From Kitasatospora azatica KCTC 9699 (GTDB lineage: Bacteria > Actinomycetota > Actinomycetes > Streptomycetales > Streptomycetaceae), in contig NZ_JQMO01000003.1 in NCBI RefSeq assembly GCF_000744785.1, forward strand, positions 3,100,001 through 3,164,000: 64,000 nucleotides of DNA, in the 5' to 3' direction. Shown piece by piece: positions 50,211 through 58,376 of the stretch. A model generated the notes under the pieces. It saw only the letters and a program-made list of their open reading frames with translations. It was not told the DNA's origin and did not search any database. The position numbers and the translations under genes are program-made. How positions within the stretch are numbered: the first letter of the stretch is position 1; each line of letters starts with the position of its first letter.

Positions 50211-50633
50211 ATGGCAACCGTCGAACTGCGATTCAGCGCCCTTCCCGAGCACGTGCGGACGGCACGACTGGTGGCGGCGGCGGTGGCCAGACGCGCCGGC
50301 GTCGACGAGTCGGTGCTGGACGAGGTCCGACTGGCGGTCGGTGAGGCATGTTCCCGCGCCGTGGGCCTGCAGCAGCGAGGTGACCTCGCCGGCGTGGTGC
50401 GGGTCGCGTTGATCGACCAGGAGAAGCGTTTCGTCATCGAGGTCGGTGATGGTGCCGGGTCGCTCAGCGAACTGGCCGAGCCCGCCGATGACGCCTCGGG
50501 TGACGGTTCCTCGGACGGTTCCGACGACACCCTCGGGCTCGCCGTGATCACCGGTCTGGTGGAGGACGTCGAGGTCGGTCGTGACGACGACGGCGGGCTG
50601 ATCCGGATGAGCTGGCCGGTCAACCCGGCCTGA
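50211..50633 (+). CDS. ATP-binding anti-sigma factor (RsbW/SpoIIAB-like)
   Basis: A 140-residue protein with an AGAGGGAGAG ribosome site. MATVELRFSALPEHVRTARL and LDEVRLAVGEACSRAVGLQ form the N-box (E-A-C-S-R-A-V, where many relatives have E-x-x-x-N); VGDGAGSL is the D-x-G-x-G box and DDTLGLAVITGLVEDVEV the G-x-A/G-L box. An acidic insert (about 94-106) separates them. It should phosphorylate or bind BldG; the orthologue of SCO3548 occupies this position. A terminator and 10-bp repeats follow. Confidence 0.92.
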   Translation: MATVELRFSALPEHVRTARLVAAAVARRAGVDESVLDEVRLAVGEACSRAVGLQQRGDLAGVVRVALIDQEKRFVIEVGDGAGSLSELAEPADDASGDGSSDGSDDTLGLAVITGLVEDVEVGRDDDGGLIRMSWPVNPA

Positions 50634-50736
50634 GGCGCAGGCAATCCGGCCCAGAGGCTCAGCTCTGCCGTTCGGCCTGAGGCGCGGGTGGGGGCCGTGG
50701 AGCCGTGGTGCTCCTGGGGCGGCACGCCGCAAAACC

Positions 50737-50766
50737 GCATTCCTGAGCATTCCTGAGCATTCCTGA
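50737..50766. repeat. 10-bp tandem repeat after the anti-sigma gene
   Basis: Three exact copies of GCATTCCTGA at 50737, 50747 and 50757. They lie 104 nt past the stop codon and 18 nt before the terminator. Confidence 0.85.
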
Positions 50767-50783
50767 GACGTAAAAACACCACG

Positions 50784-50836
50784 GAATCATGGGCGGGTGC
50801 CGAAAACCCTCGGTTTTCGGCACCCGCCCATGATTC
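50784..50836. terminator. Very long perfect terminator hairpin
   Basis: Perfect 25-bp stem (50784-50808 with 50812-50836) closed by the loop CTC and followed by TTTCTTCTCCCTTT. It ends bldG-operon transcription ahead of the pyrophosphatase gene. Confidence 0.9.
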
Positions 50837-51001
50837 TTTCTTCTCCCTTTGCGCGTGGTCTATTTCAATCACCCGTTGATTCCTACACTCGCTCCTGGAT
50901 ATCCGGTCGGGCCGAGCGCATGCCGGTCCGGTCGCCTGTGCCACCAGAGCCACTTGCGCGCCGTACGGACAGGTCGGCGTGCCGGTCGTCGGGGAGGACG
51001 C

Positions 51002-53488
51002 ATGGCGGGAATCACGATCATCACGACTGCTGCAAAGACATCGGAGCTGGTGGCATCCGCAACAGCGGCACCAGTACGACCACGAATCTTGAGCGTTCTG
51101 GCCGACGGGTCCGCGGCGGCTGGAACCGGGGCGAGCGGATCCGGAAACTCCGCAGGGAGTGCGGTCCTCACCGCTGGAAACCAGGTGGTGGTCCTGGTCA
51201 TCGGCTTGATCGCAATCGCCGCCCTCGGGGTGGCGGTGCTGCTGGTGCGTCAGGTGCTGGCGGCCGACACCGGGACGCCGACCATGCGCCGGATCGCGGC
51301 CGCCGTCCAGGAGGGGGCGAACGCCTACCTGGCGCGTCAGTTCCGCACCCTCGGGGTGTTCGCGGTCGGCGCCTTCTTCCTGCTGATGCTGCTGCCGGCG
51401 GACAACTGGTCGCAGCGGCTGGGCCGCTCGGTCTTCTTCCTGGTCGGCGCCGTCTTCTCGGCCGCCACCGGCTACCTGGGCATGTGGCTGGCGGTGCGGG
51501 CCAACGTCCGGGTCGCAGCCGTGGCCCGCGGGGTGACTGCCGGCCAGGAGCAGCCGGCCCAGCACCGCGCGATGCGGATCGCCTTCCGGACCGGTGGCGT
51601 GGTCGGCATGTGCACCGTCGGGCTCGGCCTGCTCGGCGCGACGGTCGTGGTGCTGATCTACCAGGCCGACGCGCCCCGGGTGCTGGAGGGCTTCGGGTTC
51701 GGAGCCGCCCTGCTCGCGATGTTCATGCGCGTGGGTGGCGGCATCTTCACCAAGGCGGCGGACGTCGGGGCCGACCTGGTCGGCAAGGTCGAGCAGGGCA
51801 TCCCGGAGGACGACCCGCGCAATGCCGCCACCATCGCGGACAACGTCGGCGACAACGTGGGCGACTGCGCCGGCATGGCGGCCGACCTCTTCGAGTCCTA
51901 CGCCGTGACCCTGGTGGCCGCGCTGATCCTGGGCCGGGCCGTCTTCGGCGACACCGGCTTGGTGCTGCCGCTGATCGTCCCGGGAATCGGCGTGGTCACG
52001 GCTGTCCTGGGCATCGTCGCGGTGGCCCCGCGCAGCCGCGACCGCAGCGGCATGACCGCGATCAACCGGGGCTTCTTCCTCTCCGCCGCGGTCTCGCTGC
52101 TGCTGGTCCTCGGGGCCGCCTACACCGTCCTGCCGGCGAGTTTCGGGCAGCTCCACCACGTCCCGGACGCGATCAGCCGGCACAGCGGCGACCCGCGGCT
52201 CTTCGCCCTGGTCGCCGTGGTGATCGGCATCGTGCTGGCGGTGGTGATCCAGCAGCTGACCGGCTACTTCACCGAGACCAGCCGGCGCCCGGTTCGCGAT
52301 GTCGGGCGCAGTTCGCTGACTGGTGCGGCCACCGTGGTGCTCTCCGGCATCTCGCTGGGCCTGGAGTCGGCGGTGTACTCGGCGGTGCTGATCGGCGCGG
52401 CGGTGTACGGCTGCTACTTGCTGGCCGGCGGCTCCATCGTGCTCGCGCTCTTCGCGGTCGCGTTGGCCGGTACCGGGCTGCTGACCACGGTGGGTGTGAT
52501 CGTGGCGATGGACACCTTCGGACCGGTTTCCGACAACGCGCAGGGCATCGCCGAGATGTCCGGCGAGGTCGAGGGCGCCGGCGCCCGGGTGCTGACCGAG
52601 CTGGACGCGGTGGGCAACACCACCAAGGCGATCACCAAGGGCATCGCGATCGCCACCGCCGTGCTGGCGGCCACGGCCCTGTTCGGCTCCTTCACCGACG
52701 CGATCGGCGAGGCGGTGAGCAGCGCCGGCGGCAGCGCGGTGATCGGCAGTCCGGCGGGCCTGAGCCTGGACATCGCACAGCCCAACAACCTGGTCGGCCT
52801 GCTGCTCGGCGCGGCGGTGGTCTTCCTCTTCTCCGGACTGGCCATCAACGCGGTCTCCCGGTCGGCCGGTTCGGTGGTCTTCGAGGTGCGCCGCCAGTTC
52901 CGCGAGCACCCGGGGATCATGGACGGCAGCGAGACGCCCGAGTACGCCAGGGTGGTCGACATCTGCACCCGGGACGCGTTGCGCGAGCTGGCCACCCCCG
53001 GGCTGCTTGCGGTGCTGGCGCCGATCGCGGTGGGTTTCGGTCTCGGGGTGGGCGCGCTGGGCGCGTACCTGGCCGGCGCGATCGGCACGGGCACCCTGAT
53101 GGCCGTCTTCCTGGCCAACTCCGGCGGTGCCTGGGACAACGCCAAGAAGCTGGTGGAGGACGGCGCGCACGGCGGCAAGGGCAGCGAGGCGCACGCCGCC
53201 ACGGTGATCGGCGACACCGTGGGTGATCCGTTCAAGGACACCGCCGGGCCGGCCATCAATCCGCTGCTCAAGGTGATGAACCTGGTGTCGCTGCTGATCG
53301 CGCCCGCCGTGGTGCGGTTCAGCTACGGCGCGCACGCCAGCGCCGGCCTGCGCGGGGCGGTCGCGGCGCTGGCGGTGCTGCTGGTGGTGGGCGCGGTGTA
53401 CGCGTCGAAGCGCCGGACGGTGGACGTGGCCGGTGATGCCCCGTCACCTGCGGTGGAGTCGGCGGTCACGGCTGAAGCCGGCAGCTGA
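51002..53488 (+). CDS. hppA: H+-translocating membrane pyrophosphatase
   Basis: An 828-residue M-PPase that couples PPi hydrolysis to proton export. ATG 51002 follows GGGGAGG. About 16 membrane helices are visible. Core motifs are DVGADLVGKVEQGIPEDDPR (substrate/Mg site), DNVGDNVGDCAGMAADLFES, GPVSDNAQGIAEM and NSGGAWDNAKK. The K+-dependence marker reads GNTTKAITKG, a Lys where K+-dependent enzymes have Ala, so the enzyme should be K+-independent. A ~60-residue Ser/Gly/Ala-rich N-terminus precedes the first helix, and the C-terminus has a short hydrophilic tail. It stands alone between two terminators. Confidence 0.97.
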   Translation: MAGITIITTAAKTSELVASATAAPVRPRILSVLADGSAAAGTGASGSGNSAGSAVLTAGNQVVVLVIGLIAIAALGVAVLLVRQVLAADTGTPTMRRIAAAVQEGANAYLARQFRTLGVFAVGAFFLLMLLPADNWSQRLGRSVFFLVGAVFSAATGYLGMWLAVRANVRVAAVARGVTAGQEQPAQHRAMRIAFRTGGVVGMCTVGLGLLGATVVVLIYQADAPRVLEGFGFGAALLAMFMRVGGGIFTKAADVGADLVGKVEQGIPEDDPRNAATIADNVGDNVGDCAGMAADLFESYAVTLVAALILGRAVFGDTGLVLPLIVPGIGVVTAVLGIVAVAPRSRDRSGMTAINRGFFLSAAVSLLLVLGAAYTVLPASFGQLHHVPDAISRHSGDPRLFALVAVVIGIVLAVVIQQLTGYFTETSRRPVRDVGRSSLTGAATVVLSGISLGLESAVYSAVLIGAAVYGCYLLAGGSIVLALFAVALAGTGLLTTVGVIVAMDTFGPVSDNAQGIAEMSGEVEGAGARVLTELDAVGNTTKAITKGIAIATAVLAATALFGSFTDAIGEAVSSAGGSAVIGSPAGLSLDIAQPNNLVGLLLGAAVVFLFSGLAINAVSRSAGSVVFEVRRQFREHPGIMDGSETPEYARVVDICTRDALRELATPGLLAVLAPIAVGFGLGVGALGAYLAGAIGTGTLMAVFLANSGGAWDNAKKLVEDGAHGGKGSEAHAATVIGDTVGDPFKDTAGPAINPLLKVMNLVSLLIAPAVVRFSYGAHASAGLRGAVAALAVLLVVGAVYASKRRTVDVAGDAPSPAVESAVTAEAGS

Positions 53489-53507
53489 GCCCGGCGCTGC
53501 CGACCGG

Positions 53508-53540
53508 GCGGCCCCACCGCGGTCCTCGCGGTGGGGCCGC
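53508..53540. terminator. Terminator after hppA
   Basis: Perfect 14-bp stem (53508-53521 with 53527-53540) with a 5-nt loop, 19 nt past the stop codon. Confidence 0.88.
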
Positions 53541-53682
53541 TCCGCGTGGTCTCCGGCGTGGCCCAGCGGGGTGCGCGCATGCTGAGATTGGATTGACAAA
53601 CTGTTGAACGACCGGCTTCCCTGCTGTCGAGCGGCGGGCGTGACGCCGTGGGGCGCGACCTGAGACTCCCGAAGGGAAACCC

Positions 53683-54051
53683 ATGCGGATCCGCATCCTC
53701 TGGCCGGCCGGCCAGGCCACCGCGACCTTGCGGTCGACTCCGACCAGCGAGGCGCTCTGGGCGGCGCTGCCGATCAGCTCCTCCGCCAGCACCTGGGGCG
53801 AGGAGGTCTACTTCGGCACCCCGGTCAGCGTGCCGCGCGAGGCCGACGCCCAACAGGTGGTCGAGCCGGGCACGGTGGCGTTCTGGACGGACGGCGACAG
53901 CCTTGCGCTCCCGTACGGCCCGACCCCCGTCTCGCGCGGCGACGAGTGCCGGCTGGCCAGCCCCTGCAACCTGCTCGGCGCGCTGGACGGCGACCCGAAG
54001 GTGCTCCGCGCGGTGCGCTCGGGCGACTCGATCCGGGTCGAGCGCGCCTGA
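53683..54051 (+). CDS. Cyclophilin-like fold protein (DUF3830-like)
   Basis: A 122-residue protein starting MRIRILWPAGQATATLRSTP, with a central STWGEEVYFGTPVSV and a later VEPGTVAFWTDGDSLALPYG. This strand pattern matches DUF3830/cyclophilin-like (TM1367-type) proteins, small beta barrels of unknown function. The GTVAFW..D..L.LPYGPTP stretch is the most typical part. It has no signal peptide. It sits between hppA and the lipoprotein gene, apparently transcribed alone. Confidence 0.82.
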   Translation: MRIRILWPAGQATATLRSTPTSEALWAALPISSSASTWGEEVYFGTPVSVPREADAQQVVEPGTVAFWTDGDSLALPYGPTPVSRGDECRLASPCNLLGALDGDPKVLRAVRSGDSIRVERA

Positions 54052-54196
54052 GCCCCGGCGGCCGAACCGGACGGTGGGCAACGGGAACCGGTCCGAAGGC
54101 CCCGGCCGTCCCCGTAACGGTGTCGGGTAGGTTCACCCGGGACGGAACGCGGCCGGGCTGGACAGCCGGCCGGGCTGGACTGACGGAGGGCCCAGG

Positions 54197-55027
54197 GTGG
54201 ACGAGCGAGTGCTGGCGAACGGGCGGGACGGGGCCGGGCGCTCCCAGCGCGGCGGGACGGTGCGTCGCGCGCTCGCGTTGCCGCTGCTCGGCGCACTGCT
54301 CGCCACCGGTGCGGCCGCCTGCAGCAGCGACAACAGCGCGCAGCTCGACTCCTGGGCCAAGCAGGTCTGCGACGGGCTGCGCGACCCGGTGACCCAGTCC
54401 CGCGCCGCGTTGGCCGACACCGGCCAGGTCAAGGGCGGCGAGTCGCCGGGCGACCTGCAGAAGCGGTTGGCGGCCGACCTGGGCACGCTCAGCACCACCA
54501 ACCAGCAGACCGCCGATGCGATCGACAAGGCCGGGGCGCCGAAGATCGACAACGGTGCGGGCGTGCAGAAGGACGCCGTCAGCGAGCTGCACCAGGCCTC
54601 CCAGGGCTATCAGGACGTGCAGCAGAAGCTGACCGCGCTGCCGACCGACGACCAGGCGAAGTTCGCCGACGGGCTGAAGAGCATCGGCGACCAGGTGCAG
54701 CAGCTGGCGAAGGTCTCCACGGGCGCGCTGGACAAGCTGCAGGCCGGCGACCTGGGCAAGGCGGTCGCCAAGCAGCCGGGCTGCAAGAGCCAGCCGGCGA
54801 CGGGCGCCTCGGGCAGCCCGGCGGCCGGCGGCGCGAGCGGGTCGCCGACGGGCGGCGGCTCCCCGGCGGCGGGCGGATCCCCGAGCACCGGAGCGTCGCC
54901 GGGCGCGGCCGGTTCACCGAGCGGCCAGCCGAGCGGGCAGCCGAGCGGGTCCCCGAGCGGCTCGCCGAGCGCGCCGGCCTCGGGTGGCCCGAGCGGGTCC
55001 GGCTCACCGTCCCCCTCGGCGCACTGA
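54197..55027 (+). CDS. Secreted lipoprotein with a Ser/Gly/Pro tail
   Basis: A 276-residue protein from GTG 54197. After a basic leader comes a lipoprotein signal ending LLATGAAAC, with the lipidated Cys near residue 42. The mature domain (about 45-195) is helical and rich in Gln, Lys and Asp, with LDSWAKQVCDGLRDP at its start and a second Cys at KQPGCKS, which may pair with it. The last ~80 residues are repeats of Gly/Ser/Pro (GSPSGQPSGQPSG), a flexible surface stalk. I know no enzymatic motif. It should be anchored outside the membrane. Confidence 0.85.
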   Translation: MDERVLANGRDGAGRSQRGGTVRRALALPLLGALLATGAAACSSDNSAQLDSWAKQVCDGLRDPVTQSRAALADTGQVKGGESPGDLQKRLAADLGTLSTTNQQTADAIDKAGAPKIDNGAGVQKDAVSELHQASQGYQDVQQKLTALPTDDQAKFADGLKSIGDQVQQLAKVSTGALDKLQAGDLGKAVAKQPGCKSQPATGASGSPAAGGASGSPTGGGSPAAGGSPSTGASPGAAGSPSGQPSGQPSGSPSGSPSAPASGGPSGSGSPSPSAH

Positions 55028-55227
55028 CACGGGGGACAGACGCACCCGGGACGCCCGCAGCAGGTACCCGCCGCTGCTCCCCGCCCGTGGCACTGCTGCC
55101 CGTGGCGCCCCCGTGGCGCCCCGCCCGCAGCGCCCCCGCCCGCAGCGCCCCCGCCCGTGGCACTCCCAGCCCCGGCGCGCCCGCAGCAGTGGCTGAGCCG
55201 GTGGCGCCGTGGCGGGAGAATGGCGGA

Positions 55228-56760
55228 GTGACCATGCTTCCCGTTCCCGATCCTGTCCGTCTCGCCCGGCTCCGCGAGGCGTTGCTCGCGGCCTCGTACA
55301 CCGCGGACGGCTGCCTCGACCTGCTCGGGCCCACCGCCTACGCCGCGCTGGCCCGCAGTGAGGCGGTGCCGGCCCTGCGGGCGACCCGTGGCGGGACCCC
55401 GCTGGAGACGCTGGTCAGGCTCTTCCTGCTCCAGCAGCCGGTCCCGCAGGCCGCCGCTGCCGCCGCGCTGCCGGTGGCGGAGGCGCTGGAGGACGGCTGG
55501 CTGGAGCGCGACGGCGAGCAGCTGCGCGCCACCGTGGACGTCCGTCCGTATGCCAACGAGGTGGCCGGGCTGGACAGTGCCGACGCCTGGGTGGTCTCCG
55601 ACCTGGGCTGCTCGGTCGGCGGGGCGGGCGGGATCGGCTCCGGCGGCAGCGCCGCGGGGGTGCCCCGGCGCGAGCTGGTGCTCGGCGTCGGCGGCGCCTC
55701 CACCACGCTGGCCAACCTCGCCGTGCGCCGTCCGGTCCGCGCGGCCCTGGACCTCGGCACCGGCTCCGGTGTGCAGGCGCTGCACGCGGCCCGGCACGCC
55801 CAGCGGGTGACCGCGACCGACCTCAACCCCCGGGCGCTGGCCTTCGCCCGGCTGACCCTGGCGCTGTCCGGCTTCGAGAACGTCGAGACCGCCGAGGGCA
55901 GCCTCTTCGAGCCGGTGGGGGAGCAGCGGTTCGACCTGATCGTCTCCAACCCGCCGTTCGTGATCTCGCCCGGCAGCCGGTTCGTCTACCGCGACGGCGG
56001 GATGGCCGGCGACGAGCTCTGCCGCGGTCTGGTCCGGGGCGCCGCCGCCCGGCTGGCGCCCGGCGGCTACTGCCAGTTGCTGGCCAACTGGCAGCACGTC
56101 AAGGGCGAGGACTGGCACGACCGGCTGGCCGGTTGGGTGGCCGGCACCGGTCTGGACGCCTGGGTGGTGCAGCGCGAGGTGCAGGACGTGGCGCAGTACG
56201 CCGAGCTCTGGCTGCGCGACGGCGGGGACCACCTCGCCGCCCGGCCGGCCTACGAGCAGCGCTACAACGAGTGGTTGGACGCCTTCGAGGCGGCGCAGGT
56301 CGAGGGCATCGGCTTCGGCTGGATCACCCTGCGGGCCTCCGGTGCCGACCGGCCGACGGTCCGGATCGAGGAGTGGCCGCACCCGGTCGAGCAGCCGCTC
56401 GGCCCGCACATCGAGCAGTGGTTCGCCCGGCAGGACTTCCTGCGCACGCACGACGACGCCGCGTTGCTCGCCGCCCGCTACCAACTCGCCGACGAGGTGG
56501 TGCAGGAGCAGGTCGGCTCCCCGGGTGCCGAGGACCCCGAGCACGTGGTCCTGCGGCACAACCGGGGCATGCGGCGGGCGACCAAGGTGGACACCGTGGG
56601 CGCCGGCTTCGCCGGGGTCTGCGACGGCACCCTGGCGGCCGGCGAGATCCTCGACGCGATCGCCCAGTTGCTCGGCGAGGACCGGGTGCGGCTGCGCGAC
56701 CGGGCGCCGGAGTCACTGCGGTTGCTGGTCGAGCAGGGGTTCGTGGAGCCGGTTCGCTGA
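55228..56760 (+). CDS. DUF7059-type N6-adenine-like methyltransferase
   Basis: A 510-residue protein; start at GTG 55228 with GGGAG 9 nt upstream, although ATG 55234 has its own GGAG. An N-terminal helical region (about 1-150) precedes the Rossmann methyltransferase domain: ALDLGTGSGVQALHAAR (AdoMet motif I), TATDLNPRALAFARL and FDLIVSNPPFVISPG, the NPPF motif of N6-adenine or glutamine N5-methyltransferases. A C-terminal domain of about 200 residues follows. Actinobacterial homologues are often annotated as HemK-like; the substrate is probably rRNA or protein but is not determined. Confidence 0.88.
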   Translation: MTMLPVPDPVRLARLREALLAASYTADGCLDLLGPTAYAALARSEAVPALRATRGGTPLETLVRLFLLQQPVPQAAAAAALPVAEALEDGWLERDGEQLRATVDVRPYANEVAGLDSADAWVVSDLGCSVGGAGGIGSGGSAAGVPRRELVLGVGGASTTLANLAVRRPVRAALDLGTGSGVQALHAARHAQRVTATDLNPRALAFARLTLALSGFENVETAEGSLFEPVGEQRFDLIVSNPPFVISPGSRFVYRDGGMAGDELCRGLVRGAAARLAPGGYCQLLANWQHVKGEDWHDRLAGWVAGTGLDAWVVQREVQDVAQYAELWLRDGGDHLAARPAYEQRYNEWLDAFEAAQVEGIGFGWITLRASGADRPTVRIEEWPHPVEQPLGPHIEQWFARQDFLRTHDDAALLAARYQLADEVVQEQVGSPGAEDPEHVVLRHNRGMRRATKVDTVGAGFAGVCDGTLAAGEILDAIAQLLGEDRVRLRDRAPESLRLLVEQGFVEPVR

Positions 56761-56767
56761 CGGATCG

Positions 56768-57379
56768 TCACGGGTGGTAGAGCGACGTGATGTTGGTGAT
56801 CACGTTCGAGCTGTTGGCCGTGACGAGGTACATGTTCCCGTAGCAGTCGTAGGTCCGCACGCTCGACGGGTTGTGCAGGCAGTCGTCGACGTGCTTCATG
56901 AAGTCGTTCAGCGGCACCTCGGTCGGCTTGACCCCGGCGAGCAGCACCGTCTTGACGTCGTTGCTGAAGGTGAAGACGGAGGGGTTGCCGACGCCCTGGA
57001 AGTAGCCGTCGTCGTCGGGGCTGCAGACGAACTTCGCCTCCTTGGCCCGCATCCAGATGTGGGTGGCGTAGCCGTCGTCGGTGGCCTCGAGCACCCGGCC
57101 GACCTGCGCGCCGCGGGCGGCGCAGTCGTCGGTGGGCTTGGCGCTGCCGGACGGCTTGGCCGAGGAGCTGGGCTTGTGCGAGGCCGACGGCGCGGCCGGG
57201 GCCGACGGCTTCGTGCTGCCCGAGGGCGCGGCGGCCGACGGTGCGGCGGTGGAGGAGGCTGCGGCCGAGGCGCTCGGCTGCGGAGCGGCCGACGGCGTCT
57301 CGTCCGGCCCGCACGCGGTCAGCGTGAGCGCGGCCGAGGCGAGGACGAGGACGGTGGCGGACAGACGGCGAGCTCGCAT
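56768..57379 (-). CDS. Secreted lipoprotein of unknown function
   Basis: A 203-residue protein starting at ATG 57379 after a GGGGG stretch. The signal ends LTLTAC, with the lipidated Cys near residue 23. A Ser/Ala/Pro/Lys-rich linker (about 24-83) leads to a compact domain with four cysteines (DDCAARG, KFVCSPDDDG, DDCLHNP, YDCYGN) that likely form disulfides, and the strand-rich SSNVITNITSLYHP end. I know no family. It is convergent with the methyltransferase gene and only 7 nt apart, so their transcripts meet. Confidence 0.85.
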   Translation of the reverse strand: MRARRLSATVLVLASAALTLTACGPDETPSAAPQPSASAAASSTAAPSAAAPSGSTKPSAPAAPSASHKPSSSAKPSGSAKPTDDCAARGAQVGRVLEATDDGYATHIWMRAKEAKFVCSPDDDGYFQGVGNPSVFTFSNDVKTVLLAGVKPTEVPLNDFMKHVDDCLHNPSSVRTYDCYGNMYLVTANSSNVITNITSLYHP

Positions 57380-57601
57380 GGTGGTACCCCCCAGGGTTCT
57401 GATCGTGCACCGGCGCTGACGGCCGGTCACCTGCTCTACGTGGGGGCGGTCCACGGCGGTTGCCGCTGTTGCGTGGTTATGACATCGGTTCACCGATCCG
57501 TGACCTCGTCTTTTCCCGCCGTACCCCGAAAATCGGCCTGCGGTTGTCTCCGGCTTGCCAGCCTGCGCACGCAGCGGGCACGAGCAGGGCAGGGGGCACA
57601 G

Positions 57602-58090
57602 GTGGAGGCATCGACGGTGATGCTGGCGGGGGGCGTGCTGACGTTCTTCGGCGGCGCCCTGCTGCTCTGGTGCGCGGCCGAGCTGCGCCTGCGCCACCGC
57701 CTGCGCCGGCACGGCATCCCGGTGACCGCGACCGTGCTCCCGGACCCGTCTCCGAGCCAGGCGCTGGACCCCTCGCCGCTGCTCTCCTACCCGACCCTGC
57801 CGACGATCGGCGCGCTGCCCACCGCGGCGCCGACGATCGATGCGCTGCCCATCGCGGCCCGCCCCGCCGTGCTGGCCCGCCCGCGCGGCAGCACGCCGCT
57901 GCGCCGCCCGGCCCACCTGGTGCCGGGCAGCTCGGTGCGGGTCAGCTACGACCCGCGCCGCCCGGCCCAGGTGGTGCTCACCGGCGCCGGTACGGCGGCC
58001 TCGCTGCCGCTGGACGTCTTCTGGATCGTGCTCGGCACCAGCAGTCTGGCCGGCGGGCTGAGCCTGCTCGCCTCGGTCGTTCTGCGCTGA
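57602..58090 (+). CDS. DUF3592-like membrane protein
   Basis: A 162-residue protein from GTG 57602 (ATG 57620 is an alternative), preceded by a GGGGG stretch. Two hydrophobic helices, VMLAGGVLTFFGGALLLWCA near the start and VFWIVLGTSSLAGGLSLLAS at the end, enclose a soluble part with RHGIPVTATVL and GSSVRVSYDPRRPAQVVL, the DUF3592 pattern (V.YDP..P). The segment PTLPTIGALPTAAPTIDALP is a Pro/Thr/Ala-rich insert with internal repeats. Function is unknown. It is transcribed toward topA with a 286-nt gap. Confidence 0.78.
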   Translation: MEASTVMLAGGVLTFFGGALLLWCAAELRLRHRLRRHGIPVTATVLPDPSPSQALDPSPLLSYPTLPTIGALPTAAPTIDALPIAARPAVLARPRGSTPLRRPAHLVPGSSVRVSYDPRRPAQVVLTGAGTAASLPLDVFWIVLGTSSLAGGLSLLASVVLR

Positions 58091-58376
58091 TCTGACCCCT
58101 TCTGTCGGCCCTGCCGCGGCACCGTGCGGACACCGCGCCGACACCCGCTGATCAGAACCACGCGGCGGGAATGGCCATCATCGGGTTACCGTTCGAGTGG
58201 CGTCGGTCGGCCTTGCCAGTGAAAAAGCGGGATCCGTCCGTTTGACAAGGGTGACCAGGGTACGGTCACACTCCGCTGGTGGGGTCGTCGCGAAGCGGCA
58301 ATCCCAGGCGTGGTGTGCCGGGCGGCGGCCAGCCGTCGGCCAGCGCACAGGAAACGACCGGGAGAGAAGAGCGAAG

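Noticed and set aside
49937..53335. Minus-strand open frame of about 1130 codons
   Set aside because: Antisense to the pyrophosphatase and the anti-sigma factor gene; His/Arg/Gly-rich composition with no domain pattern.
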